From assembly GCF_007954625.1 (NCBI RefSeq), contig NZ_CP042420.1:1314501-1378500 (forward strand): a DNA stretch of 64,000 nucleotides. Reading direction: 5' to 3'. Shown one piece after another: positions 1 to 7,689 of this stretch (positions are counted from its first letter, which is position 1; each line of letters starts with the position of its first letter). Both the position numbers and the translations under genes were made by a program. A model generated the notes under the pieces. That model was not told the DNA's origin and did not search any database. It saw only the letters and a program-made list of their open reading frames with translations. Source of the DNA: Leuconostoc lactis. GTDB lineage: Bacteria > Bacillota > Bacilli > Lactobacillales > Lactobacillaceae.

Positions 1-1
1 G

Positions 2-187
2 TCACGTGTTGAAGTGAAGTCGCGGCACGCAGATTCACACCTGGGGCATGTTTTTCCTGATGGCCCAGCCGAAACGGGTGGGCAACGCTACTGCATTAAT
101 TCAGCAGCGCTGCGTTTTATTCCGAAAGCAGAGATGGCTGCGGCGGGATATGGCAACTATTTAGCACATATTGACAACGAAGCGTAA
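2..187 (+). CDS. msrB: Peptide methionine-R-sulfoxide reductase MsrB, C-terminal part
   Basis: Cytoplasmic repair enzyme that reduces methionine-R-sulfoxide in oxidised proteins, usually with thioredoxin as electron donor. The frame is open from base 2 to TAA at 185-187 and gives the last 61 residues. They carry the MsrB signatures [12 protein letters not shown] and [16 protein letters not shown], the second containing the catalytic Cys. The N-terminus, with any zinc-binding CxxC pairs, lies left of the window, so a stand-alone MsrB cannot be told from an MsrA-MsrB fusion. The response regulator starts 29 bases downstream with no terminator between, so co-transcription is possible. Confidence 0.9.
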   Translation, partial: SRVEVKSRHADSHLGHVFPDGPAETGGQRYCINSAALRFIPKAEMAAAGYGNYLAHIDNEA

Positions 188-216
188 GGTCATTTTTGTA
201 ACGCTTTGGAGGATGC

Positions 217-894
217 ATGGCGACTGTTTTAATCATTGAAGACGAGATGAGTCTGCAATTTTATCTTAAAAATGAATTGACGTTTGAAGGTTACACGGTT
301 TTGCAGGCCTTTGACGGGCAACAAGGGCTTGCCTTATTGGCATCAGAAACTGTAGATGCTGTATTACTGGATTGGATGTTGCCAAAAAAGAGTGGGATGG
401 CTGTTTTACGTCATGTTCGGCAAGCCAATCAGACGTTGCCGGTGATTTTGATGACGGCTAAAAGTGAGTTAGATGATAAGGTCATGGGGCTTGATAATGG
501 CGCGGATGACTATTTGACGAAACCCTTTGAAACTGAAGAATTGTTAGCACGGTTGCGAGTGGTGTTACGCCGCCAAGTTGCGCCGGTGCAAACTGTTTTT
601 GAAGTGGCCGATTTAACCTTAAATACGACGACACATCGGGTACAACGAGGTGATCAGCTGATTGCCCTCACACAGCGTGAGTTTGATTTGTTGGCTTTTT
701 TGATGCAGCATGAGGGTCAGGTGGTGTCACGTGATGCCATTCTCGATCATGTTTGGGGCATTGATTTTGCGGGGCAATATAACACAGTTGATGTTAATAT
801 TCGCCATTTACGTCAAAAGATTGCGCGTGATGGCCAACCGTCCTTGATCGAAACGGCACGTGGCTTAGGCTATGTTATGCGTGTCGGAGATTAA
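217..894 (+). CDS. OmpR/PhoB-family response regulator
   Basis: DNA-binding output protein of a two-component system. Residues 1-115 form a receiver domain: acidic pocket E8/D9, phospho-acceptor D52 in VLLDWMLP, switch T80 and K102 in LTKPF. Residues about 125-225 form the winged-helix DNA-binding domain (VSRDAILDHVWG, then TVDVNIRHLRQKI and ETARGLGYVM). Length of 225 aa is normal for the family. GGAGG at 209-213 sets the ATG at 217. The partner kinase begins five bases after the stop. The overall look resembles ArlR/CsrR-type regulators of Firmicutes, but the stimulus cannot be read from sequence. Confidence 0.93.
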   Translation: MATVLIIEDEMSLQFYLKNELTFEGYTVLQAFDGQQGLALLASETVDAVLLDWMLPKKSGMAVLRHVRQANQTLPVILMTAKSELDDKVMGLDNGADDYLTKPFETEELLARLRVVLRRQVAPVQTVFEVADLTLNTTTHRVQRGDQLIALTQREFDLLAFLMQHEGQVVSRDAILDHVWGIDFAGQYNTVDVNIRHLRQKIARDGQPSLIETARGLGYVMRVGD

Positions 895-898
895 GCGT

Positions 899-2233
899 AT
901 GAGACGACGTCAAAACACAGCTGTTGCCTTGATGACCCGGGCCTATGTTAAATTATTTGCGTTAATTTATATCGCCACGACAGTGGTGGTGCTGAGCACG
1001 GTAAGTTATCAATTACTCGAATCGCGTACGGCCGATGCCCAGCGCATTGTGACCAGTTTACGTGGCGCTGATATTGATTCCCGTTTTGATTGGGCGAACT
1101 GGCGTCGGAATTCAACCATTGATACCCGCGATACGTTTGTCGTGATTAAGTCCCAGCAAGCTACGTATTATTCTACTGGGAGTGAGGCTTTTCTCAAACG
1201 GATTAAGGGTCGGTATTTATGGTTTGGAATGATCTATAAAGCGCGCGAACGTTATTTTTATTACTATCAGACGGGCCATATTGGTAACATGACCTATCAA
1301 ATTTATATTGGCTTAGCTGAAGTGATTGGGATGGTGCTGACCGTCAGTACCGCCTTATTTGTGACACTAACTGTGATTTTTGTCTTAGCGATATTTATCG
1401 TGCGGCAACTGGCACAAGATTTGAATGCGCCGTTATTGACTTTAACGCGCGCAGTGAAACAATTAGATCAAGCCGGAACTAAGCAGCTGACGTTGCCTGA
1501 TATTGACGGAGCGGAAGAAATTGTCACGCTGAATCAACATTTACAAGATTGGTTACAACAACTACAAGCCCAAATTGAAAAAGAGCGCGCCTTTATTAGC
1601 AACGCTTCGCATGAATTGAAAACACCGTTAGCGGGCTTTCGTGGCAATATTGATCTGATTAAACGGCGTGGGGCAACACATCCAGAAATTATCCCAACAG
1701 CGATTGCCATGTTAGATCAAGAATCGCGGCGGATGCAAAACTTGGTGGATACGTTACTTGACATGTCGCGGGCTACCGATGATCACGTGAATCCACCAAC
1801 AGTTGTTCAGATTGCGCCTGTGTTGCAAGATATTGTGACGGCTTTTGAAATCGACACCAACCGTCACGTGATCACAACGTTAACTGATTTTTCGGTCCGC
1901 TTACGGGTGAACGAATTTTCCCAATTAGTGCGGATCATTTTGGATAATGCCGCTAAATATTCTGCAGTCGATTCGCCAATCGCCGTGACGAGTACGTTGA
2001 ACCAAGTCATCATTAAAGACGTTGGGCAAGGGATTTCGGCAGCGGATAAAACACGGGTCTTTGATCGTTTTTATCGTGGGGATGACTCGCGTTCGGAAAC
2101 GCCAGGAAATGGGTTGGGACTGGCCTTGGCGCAACAGTTAGCGGCGCGTCAAAACATCAGTATTTCCCTATCGGACAATCAGCCAGTTGGGACAATTGTG
2201 ACGTTGACATTCCTAGCACCACAAACTTCCTGA
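899..2233 (+). CDS. Two-component sensor histidine kinase (HAMP, HisKA, HATPase)
   Basis: Membrane sensor kinase for the preceding response regulator. From the ATG at 899 (GGAG at 886-889) it has 444 aa; an ATG at 872 inside the regulator gene has no ribosome site. Layout: TM1 about 17-36, extracytoplasmic region about 40-140, TM2 about 143-168, HAMP about 170-225, dimerisation domain with phospho-acceptor H238 in SNASHELKTPLA, and a C-terminal ATPase domain with N box (ILDNAAKYSA), G1 (DVGQGI) and G2 (GNGLGLALAQQ). The order regulator-kinase fits the ArlRS/CsrRS class. The signal is unknown; an extracytoplasmic loop of about 100 residues argues for an envelope or extracellular cue. Confidence 0.92.
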   Translation: MRRRQNTAVALMTRAYVKLFALIYIATTVVVLSTVSYQLLESRTADAQRIVTSLRGADIDSRFDWANWRRNSTIDTRDTFVVIKSQQATYYSTGSEAFLKRIKGRYLWFGMIYKARERYFYYYQTGHIGNMTYQIYIGLAEVIGMVLTVSTALFVTLTVIFVLAIFIVRQLAQDLNAPLLTLTRAVKQLDQAGTKQLTLPDIDGAEEIVTLNQHLQDWLQQLQAQIEKERAFISNASHELKTPLAGFRGNIDLIKRRGATHPEIIPTAIAMLDQESRRMQNLVDTLLDMSRATDDHVNPPTVVQIAPVLQDIVTAFEIDTNRHVITTLTDFSVRLRVNEFSQLVRIILDNAAKYSAVDSPIAVTSTLNQVIIKDVGQGISAADKTRVFDRFYRGDDSRSETPGNGLGLALAQQLAARQNISISLSDNQPVGTIVTLTFLAPQTS

Positions 2234-2276
2234 CAAATTATCAGAAAACCATCAGAATGGTCCCATAGTATGAAAT

Positions 2277-2320
2277 TAAAACCTGCGCTAAACTAAGGTT
2301 AGTTTATGAAGGCAGGTTTT
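2277..2320 (+). terminator. Stem-loop after the two-component operon, close to the next start codon
   Basis: AAAACCTGC (2277-2285) pairs with GCAGGTTTT (2312-2320), with a second inner pairing of TAAACT and AGTTTA, followed by a T-rich stretch. It fits a Rho-independent terminator for the kinase gene. Its 3' arm also contains the only Shine-Dalgarno-like bases (AAGGCAGG) ahead of the next gene at 2329. Confidence 0.6.
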
Positions 2321-2328
2321 TTATTTTG

Positions 2329-3111
2329 ATGACAGAACGGACATATTTGGCGACAAAGGTGCCGGCCATTGGGCTAGCATTTTGGGCCACAAAATTAATT
2401 ACCACTGGGTTAGGGGAATCTTGGTCAGATTTTTTCAATCAGACATTAGGACCAGTTGCGGATTTGGCCATTGGCTTACTGAGCTTTGGGGTATTTCTGT
2501 TTTTACAATTTAGGCAACCGCGTTACCGTGTTTGGACTTATTGGTTAACTTTGTTAAGCTTAGCAATTTTTGGCACTTTCATTGCGGATGCGACCCATGG
2601 CATTGGCATATCGTATGTCGCTGCGTTTGTGATTTATGGTTCGGCTTTAATTGTTACCTTTGTGTTGTGGTATCGCAATGCACATAATCTGTCTGTGCAC
2701 ACCATTACAACCAATCATCGTGAGCTGTTTTATTGGGCGACTGTCACGTTGAGTTTTACTTTAGGGACGGCAGTCGGTGATTGGTTAGCAGAATCGCTGC
2801 GCCTTGGTTTCTTAGATACTGGGGTTTATCTCGGGTTGGTCTTTTTGGCCATTATTGCTTACCGCCAGTATTTTGGTCGCTTTGATACGTTCACATTTTG
2901 GGCGGCTTATGTGCTGACCCGACCAATTGGCGCCAGCTTCGCTGACTATTTTGGTTATCATTGGCAGCATGGCGTGTTAGGAAGTGCTGGTATGAGTTTA
3001 ATCTGGTTGATTGGCTTTGTTGGCTTGTTTGTTTACTTGCTCATGAAAGAAGGGCAAGTGGTCAAAGAGCCGGCGTTGGTCAGACCAGAAGACCAGCTCA
3101 ATATCGGCTAA
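2329..3111 (+). CDS. COG4705-type polytopic membrane protein
   Basis: Uncharacterised integral membrane protein of 260 aa with about seven or eight hydrophobic segments. It contains an internally repeated motif: FWATKLITTGLGESWSDFF near residue 20, FYWATVTLSFTLGTAVGDWL near 135 and FWAAYVLTRPIGASFADYF near 190, each an FW-x-T-x3-G-x4-D pattern inside a membrane segment. This matches the family annotated as COG4705, which has no agreed function. ATG 2329 is preferred over TTG 2326; the ribosome site is poor and lies in the terminator-like hairpin. The PAP2 gene follows 41 bases later, so they may share a transcript. Confidence 0.75.
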   Translation: MTERTYLATKVPAIGLAFWATKLITTGLGESWSDFFNQTLGPVADLAIGLLSFGVFLFLQFRQPRYRVWTYWLTLLSLAIFGTFIADATHGIGISYVAAFVIYGSALIVTFVLWYRNAHNLSVHTITTNHRELFYWATVTLSFTLGTAVGDWLAESLRLGFLDTGVYLGLVFLAIIAYRQYFGRFDTFTFWAAYVLTRPIGASFADYFGYHWQHGVLGSAGMSLIWLIGFVGLFVYLLMKEGQVVKEPALVRPEDQLNIG

Positions 3112-3152
3112 TGGTTTGATTAGTCAGTTTGAAACAATAGAAAGAGGAAAAA

Positions 3153-3803
3153 ATGAATCCAATTTTAGCACGAAAATCAGTCGCCGTAACGGCTTTAGTC
3201 GGTTTGCTTGGTATGACAGGTTATGTCATCATGCAACCATTTAACGGTCTCGATCACAGTTTACAACAGGCAATTGGCCAGCTGCAAAGCCCATTTTTAA
3301 CCAGTGTGATGAAGCTGGTGTCAACCATTGGCAATCCTGCCATTGTATTGGTCGTGATGGCCGTATTGGCTGTTGTCTTTTGGCGCAAACAGCAACGTTT
3401 TGAGAGTATCTGGGTCTTAGTGACCGTGATTGGTGGCGACTTTTTAGCTGAAATCATTAAAACCATCACGGCACGTCAACGCCCAATCCATCAACTCGTA
3501 CCAGATACTGGTCTGTCATTTCCTAGTGTGCACACCTTATCAGCCGTTTTGCTTGTGTTGTTGGTACTCTCATTTATGACCAAGGGGACTAAGAAGTTTA
3601 TGGTGGCCAGTGTACTGGGGGTCATTTGGATTTTCTTAGTGGCGTTGTCTCGTGTCTACTTACGCGATCATTTTCCAACCGATACCATCGCCGCGGTTTT
3701 CTTAGGATTCTTTTGGTGGGCTACTACGGCAATAGCTTTTCGCAAAGCGCCATTACGAATGCAAGCTAATACTTTTTTGCTTAAAATTTTACCGCAAAAA
3801 TAA
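3153..3803 (+). CDS. PAP2-family lipid/undecaprenyl-pyrophosphate phosphatase
   Basis: Membrane phosphatase with all three parts of the PAP2 catalytic signature: KTITARQRP (K-x6-RP, about residues 103-111), PSVHT (the PSGH element, with Val in place of Gly, about 124-128) and SRVYLRDHFPTD (SR-x5-H-x3-D, about 165-176). Six hydrophobic segments over 216 aa fit PgpB/BcrC-like enzymes, which dephosphorylate phosphatidylglycerophosphate, diacylglycerol pyrophosphate or undecaprenyl pyrophosphate. The substrate here is not determinable. ATG 3153 is preceded by AGAAAGAGG. Confidence 0.88.
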   Translation: MNPILARKSVAVTALVGLLGMTGYVIMQPFNGLDHSLQQAIGQLQSPFLTSVMKLVSTIGNPAIVLVVMAVLAVVFWRKQQRFESIWVLVTVIGGDFLAEIIKTITARQRPIHQLVPDTGLSFPSVHTLSAVLLVLLVLSFMTKGTKKFMVASVLGVIWIFLVALSRVYLRDHFPTDTIAAVFLGFFWWATTAIAFRKAPLRMQANTFLLKILPQK

Positions 3804-3825
3804 ATCGTGCCGGTTGATTGGGATC

Positions 3826-3854
3826 TTAAACGCCAAATTGAACTGTGATATAAT
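3826..3854 (+). promoter_or_regulatory. Sigma-A promoter of the VOC gene
   Basis: TTAAAC (3826-3831), 17-base spacer, TATAAT (3849-3854) with an extended TGA just before it. The 5' leader to ATG 3913 would be about 50 bases and holds AAAAGGAG as ribosome site. Confidence 0.7.
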
Positions 3855-3912
3855 GAGTGAAACACGCTTAAGTGGCTATCAGCGTTACCACGCTGTTAAA
3901 AGGAGATAAGAT

Positions 3913-4266
3913 ATGCGTATCAAAAATACACGCGTCATGTTGTATGTTGAAGATGTTAAGGTTATCCGTGATTTTTTTGTCACAACACTACAGGCCGAAG
4001 TTGTTGCAGAGAATCCATTGCCGGATGGTTACCTTAATATTAACTTGAAGGTGAGTGAGCAACTAGAATTTGGTCTTTTCCCGAAGGCCTTTATTGCCAA
4101 GTATTCACCAGAAGTGCTTGGACCGGTACCATCTTTGATGTTCTTTACAGAGGACTTTGATGCCTTGTATGAAAAACTCGGTGAGGGGCGCGAAAAAATG
4201 AACGACACCTTTAACTTTCCTGATCCTGAAGGCAATTATTATGTCATGGCGAAAATGCCAGATTAA
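3913..4266 (+). CDS. VOC (glyoxalase/bleomycin-resistance fold) small protein
   Basis: Single vicinal-oxygen-chelate domain protein of 117 aa. The N-terminal strand RVMLYVEDVKVIRDFF and the C-terminal FNFPDPEGNYYVMAK are typical beta-alpha-beta-beta-beta elements of the family. The usual metal ligands (His and Glu at fixed places) are not obvious: no His is present, so a metal-dependent lyase or dioxygenase role is unlikely, and ligand binding or an unrecognised role is more probable. It has its own promoter, an AAAAGGAG site and a terminator, so it is monocistronic. Confidence 0.75.
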   Translation: MRIKNTRVMLYVEDVKVIRDFFVTTLQAEVVAENPLPDGYLNINLKVSEQLEFGLFPKAFIAKYSPEVLGPVPSLMFFTEDFDALYEKLGEGREKMNDTFNFPDPEGNYYVMAKMPD

Positions 4267-4272
4267 AACATT

Positions 4273-4296
4273 AAAATACCGAAAGGTATTTTTTTA
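4273..4296 (+). terminator. Rho-independent terminator of the VOC gene
   Basis: AAAATACC (4273-4280), GAAA tetraloop, GGTATTTT (4285-4292), followed by more T. An eight-pair stem. Confidence 0.8.
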
Positions 4297-4314
4297 TTGA
4301 CTTTTTTATCATAT

Positions 4315-4350
4315 AATGACACAATGTCATTATATTGACACGGTGTCATT
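4315..4350 (+). promoter_or_regulatory. Tandem palindromic operators of the hrtRBA-like operon
   Basis: Two palindromes, AATGACACAATGTCATT (4315-4331) and ATTGACACGGTGTCATT (4334-4350), share the form TGACAC-RR-TGTCA and have centres 19 bp apart, just upstream of the regulator ATG at 4368. From memory, Lactococcus lactis HrtR recognises ATGACACAGTGTCAT, which is nearly identical. A TTGACT at 4297-4302 and a TATAAT at 4312-4317 lie in or beside the sites, so occupancy would block the promoter. Confidence 0.85.
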
Positions 4351-4367
4351 TTAGAAAGGATCCAGTT

Positions 4368-4898
4368 ATGATTAAACCCACACTGGCTAACTTAAGTCCA
4401 ATTAAACAAGAAAAGTTACGACAAGCAGTATTTTTAGAATTTTCACAACGTCCCTTATTAGATGCCAAAGTGGCCAATATCGTCAAACAGGCCGGTATTT
4501 CTCGTGGCGCTTTCTACACTTACTTTGATGATATTTATGATGCCTATCAATGGGCAGCCGATCTCATTTTTGCCGATATTCATCAACAACTGCAAGGTTC
4601 GGGGGAACAAATTGCGCAGACGATTGCTTTTTTGAATCATGTGAGAACGCGTGAGGACTATGATTTTTTAAAGTACCACTATACCGTTAATGCGGCAATT
4701 ATTGCGCAACGGCTACCAGATCAACAGCGCAAAAGACTACGCCATCTCAAGCCAGATGCTGATGACCAAACAATACATGAGTGGTTGGTGACACAGTCGG
4801 TTCATGGTTTGGTCGCTGATTTCTTCTTACATCCCGATGCGCAAGATGACATTTTAAAGACGTTAACGACACTCGCCAATTGGCAGAAAAGAGACTAA
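4368..4898 (+). CDS. hrtR: TetR-family heme-sensing repressor, HrtR-like
   Basis: Predicted autorepressor and heme sensor controlling the downstream exporter. The N-terminal TetR helix-turn-helix spans about residues 15-60 (VANIVKQAGISRGAFYTYF). In L. lactis HrtR, His72 and His149 bind heme as I recall; here His72 is at the same number (ADIHQQ) and His146 (SVHGL) is close to the second. Together with the matching operator and the order regulator-permease-ATPase this supports HrtR. ATG 4368 has AGAAAGGA upstream; an in-frame ATG at 4335 lies inside the operators and would not be used. 176 aa; the permease starts two bases after the stop. Confidence 0.82.
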   Translation: MIKPTLANLSPIKQEKLRQAVFLEFSQRPLLDAKVANIVKQAGISRGAFYTYFDDIYDAYQWAADLIFADIHQQLQGSGEQIAQTIAFLNHVRTREDYDFLKYHYTVNAAIIAQRLPDQQRKRLRHLKPDADDQTIHEWLVTQSVHGLVADFFLHPDAQDDILKTLTTLANWQKRD

Positions 4899-4900
4899 AC

Positions 4901-5959
4901 ATGTTTTTAGCACTACAAGAAATGCGTAAAGAAAAATTACGCTACGGTTTGGTGATTGTAGTCATCGCGTTAATTAGTTTTCTGATTTTTATTCTGAGCG
5001 CGTTGGCATTGGGGCTATCCCATGAAAATACTGCTGCTGTATCAACGTGGCGCGTAAAAAGTGTTGCGATGAGTAACGATGCAGACGGGAATTTGGCCCA
5101 ATCCTTATTATCCAAAGCACAGGTCACACAGTTAGCAGAACGGCAAACGCACGCCAGTGCGCCAGTCGGGGTAGCACAAGCGATTGTCAAGTATAACAAC
5201 CAGCGTGTCGCAGCGACCTATGTGGGTTGGTTGCCACAAGATCGCTACTGGCAACGTCTGACCCTAACAGCCGGACACCGACCAAAGACAGCGCAGGAAG
5301 TCGTGGTGTCTAACAAATTGCAACAAAGTGGCTTGAAAATTGGTGATCAGCTTACCATTGGTTTATTGGCTCAGAAACTCACAGTGGTTGGTTTTGTGAC
5401 AAATGCCGCGTATAATATGGCGCCGGTGGTTTACGGTGATTTACAGCATTGGTCAGTCATTAAAGGGCTGGCGAACAGTTATTATGCTAGCGGGTTAATG
5501 GCGGATAACCAGATTGCGGGCGTGCAGGGAATCCGCGTGGTGACACCGCAACAATTGTTTAATCATATGCCGGGATATAGTGCACAGAATAAAACGTTTG
5601 AATTTATGATAGCCTTCTTAGTCGTTATTTCAATTGTTGTCGTGGCAATCTTTTTATACATCTTAACGATGCAAAAATTGCCTAATTTTGCCGTCTTACG
5701 GACACAAGGCATTCCGAGTCGTTATCTCGTTTTGAACACGTTAAGTGAGACTGCCATCATTATGGCATTAGCAGTCGCCATTGGTTTAGCCGGTTGTTTT
5801 CTAAGTAGCTTGGTCATCCCCAGTGTGGTACCAATGTACTTTGATATAACCTTAATTATGGGCGTTGGCTTGGGCTTAATTGCGGCTGGTATGTTGGCTG
5901 CTTTCATCCCAATTCGATTGATTATCAAAATCGAACCACAACAAGGCATTGGGGGATAA
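4901..5959 (+). CDS. hrtB: FtsX-type ABC permease, HrtB-like heme exporter
   Basis: Membrane subunit of a MacB-like ABC exporter, expected to remove toxic heme from the membrane using ATP from the next gene. 352 aa with one N-terminal transmembrane helix (about 18-42), a large extracytoplasmic domain (about 43-235) and three C-terminal helices in an FtsX domain. That is the topology and size of HrtB, which has a single four-helix unit rather than the eight to ten helices of BceB-type permeases. ATG 4901 follows the repressor stop by two bases, so it is translationally coupled. The context gives the heme assignment; domains alone would give only a generic FtsX-type exporter. Confidence 0.8.
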   Translation: MFLALQEMRKEKLRYGLVIVVIALISFLIFILSALALGLSHENTAAVSTWRVKSVAMSNDADGNLAQSLLSKAQVTQLAERQTHASAPVGVAQAIVKYNNQRVAATYVGWLPQDRYWQRLTLTAGHRPKTAQEVVVSNKLQQSGLKIGDQLTIGLLAQKLTVVGFVTNAAYNMAPVVYGDLQHWSVIKGLANSYYASGLMADNQIAGVQGIRVVTPQQLFNHMPGYSAQNKTFEFMIAFLVVISIVVVAIFLYILTMQKLPNFAVLRTQGIPSRYLVLNTLSETAIIMALAVAIGLAGCFLSSLVIPSVVPMYFDITLIMGVGLGLIAAGMLAAFIPIRLIIKIEPQQGIGG

Positions 5960-5960
5960 C

Positions 5961-6638
5961 ATGATGCAGACATTAAAAGTAAGCCATGTATCTAAGGTAT
6001 ATGGTCAAGAGAGTAACCGTGTTTTGGCGTTAGATGATGTTAGTTTTGAAGCGAAACAAGGCGAACTAACCTTAATTCTTGGGCCATCAGGTTCTGGTAA
6101 AAGTACATTGCTGACCATTATTGGTGGTTTACAATCACCAACATCAGGCATTGTACAAGTCAATGATCAAACCATTGATATTCAAAATCAGCAAGCTTCA
6201 GATACGTTCCGTTTGAATCAAGTCGGCTTTGTTTTGCAATCACATAGCCTGGTATCATTTCTAACCGTGCAACAACAATTTGATCTAGTTAATCATGTTA
6301 AAAAATCGGGTAATCTAACACCGGCACAATTTCAGCAGTATTTAAAAATTCTCGGAATTGATGCGCTATTAGATAAATATCCTGGTGAATTATCTGGCGG
6401 TCAAGCACAACGTGTCGCCATTGCGCGCGCTTTATATGCCGATCCGGCGTTCATTTTAGCTGACGAACCAACCGCGGCATTGGATAGTGATCGGGTACAG
6501 AAAGTGGGGGCACTCTTTCAACAAATTGCAGCCGAACAACAAAAAGCTGTGGTAGTTGTCACGCATGATTTACGTTTAAAACAATTTGCTGATCATATTT
6601 ATACGATTGAGGATGGTCACATCCAACAGGAAAAATAA
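5961..6638 (+). CDS. hrtA: ABC ATPase, HrtA-like
   Basis: Cytoplasmic ATPase of the HrtB-like exporter. Walker A GPSGSGKS (about 38-45), Q loop, signature LSGGQAQR, Walker B FILADEP and the switch His in VVVTHD are all present; 225 aa is typical for the MacB/LolD/HrtA group. GGGGG at 5951-5955 precedes ATG 5961 (a second ATG follows at once). The start overlaps the end of the permease region by translational coupling, and a strong terminator lies two bases after the stop, closing a three-gene operon. Confidence 0.85.
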   Translation: MMQTLKVSHVSKVYGQESNRVLALDDVSFEAKQGELTLILGPSGSGKSTLLTIIGGLQSPTSGIVQVNDQTIDIQNQQASDTFRLNQVGFVLQSHSLVSFLTVQQQFDLVNHVKKSGNLTPAQFQQYLKILGIDALLDKYPGELSGGQAQRVAIARALYADPAFILADEPTAALDSDRVQKVGALFQQIAAEQQKAVVVVTHDLRLKQFADHIYTIEDGHIQQEK

Positions 6639-6639
6639 C

Positions 6640-6668
6640 AAAACGCTAACGATAAGTTAGCGTTTTTT
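6640..6668 (+). terminator. Terminator of the hrtRBA-like operon
   Basis: AAAACGCTAAC, loop GATAA, GTTAGCGTTTTTT. An eleven-pair stem and T tail directly after the hrtA-like stop. Confidence 0.88.
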
Positions 6669-6731
6669 GTGTGTTCTGCAACATCGTGCACCGGACGTTT
6701 TTGTGCAATGTTAACAAAAATAACAAAAAAC

Positions 6732-6885
6732 TTGTTTATATTATCCTGAGAAGGTATGATATTTTCAATCCACGTTTAATATATCTAATTATAAAAACAT
6801 TTAACCGGTTAATGGCTTTATAAAACAAGATCGTAAGGAAATGACGTGAGCGATGAGGCAACATTAGTGTCAAAGGAGGCGTTTT
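6732..6885 (+). promoter_or_regulatory. Promoter and about 120-base leader of the amino-acid uptake operon
   Basis: TTGTTT (6732-6737), 17-base spacer, TATGAT (6755-6760). The predicted leader runs from about 6767 to the AAAGGAGG site at 6874-6881. It has no recognisable riboswitch, T-box or leader peptide, although the length leaves room for regulation. Confidence 0.6.
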
Positions 6886-7632
6886 ATGCATAATTATTTT
6901 CAACCACAATTCATCGGGGAGTTTTTACCCGATGTGCTATCAGCGTTGCCGACAACGTTGTTGTTAACTATTGTCTCCACAATCATCGGTGTGATTGTTG
7001 GGGCGGGGATTGCCTATGTGCGACTCGAAAATACCCCGATTTTAAAACAAATTGCGGTTGTTTTTACCTCATTTGTCCGCGGCACCCCAATTTTGATTCA
7101 AATGTTCTTAGTGTATTATGGCTTACCCCTATTTTTAAGCTATATCAGCATTAACACGGATAATGTGAACCCATTGATTTATTTGTTTTTGACTTACGGC
7201 TTGAATATGGCTGCTTTCTTATCAGAAATTATCCGCGCCGCTTTGTTGAGTGTCCCAAAAACGCAAAAGGAAGCAGCGATGACAGCTGGTTACACCAAAA
7301 AACAAATGTATATGAAAATTATTTTCCCACAGGCAACGGTGATTGCGATCCCAAGCTTTGCGACGATGGTGATTTCACTGTTACAAGACACCTCACTAGC
7401 CTTTACGATTGGCGTATTAGATGTGGTTGGTAAAGCTAAAGCATTGGGGACGGCAACTTTTCATACCGTTGAGGCTTATATCAGTGCCATGATTATCTTT
7501 GTGGTATTAAGCTTCGTGTTAGAACGTGTCTTCCGTTTTGTTGAGAAGCGACATCATTATGCAAATCGAGCAGTGCCGACGGTGGCACCAGCACCCGTGA
7601 TGCCGGTGATTGAAAAACCAAAAATGATTTAA
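6886..7632 (+). CDS. Polar amino-acid ABC transporter permease (TcyL/HisM type)
   Basis: Inner-membrane half of an amino-acid importer. 248 aa with five or six hydrophobic segments and the EAA loop EAAMTAGYTKKQMYMKIIFP that docks on the ATPase. Sequence style matches cystine/polar amino-acid permeases of Firmicutes such as TcyL. It begins an operon with a binding protein, a second permease and an ATPase, so the importer is complete with a permease heterodimer. The substrate is not visible in sequence; the transaminase and D-hydroxyacid dehydrogenase downstream suggest a catabolised amino acid. AAAGGAGG fixes the start. Confidence 0.88.
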   Translation: MHNYFQPQFIGEFLPDVLSALPTTLLLTIVSTIIGVIVGAGIAYVRLENTPILKQIAVVFTSFVRGTPILIQMFLVYYGLPLFLSYISINTDNVNPLIYLFLTYGLNMAAFLSEIIRAALLSVPKTQKEAAMTAGYTKKQMYMKIIFPQATVIAIPSFATMVISLLQDTSLAFTIGVLDVVGKAKALGTATFHTVEAYISAMIIFVVLSFVLERVFRFVEKRHHYANRAVPTVAPAPVMPVIEKPKMI

Positions 7633-7689
7633 AAAACAGAATTTACAGTATTGAAAAAATAAGTTAGAGAGATAAAAGAGGAAATAGGG

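Noticed and set aside
6767..6885. Leader of the amino-acid operon as a T-box or SAM riboswitch
   Set aside because: No T-box sequence, specifier hairpin or terminator/antiterminator pair is visible.
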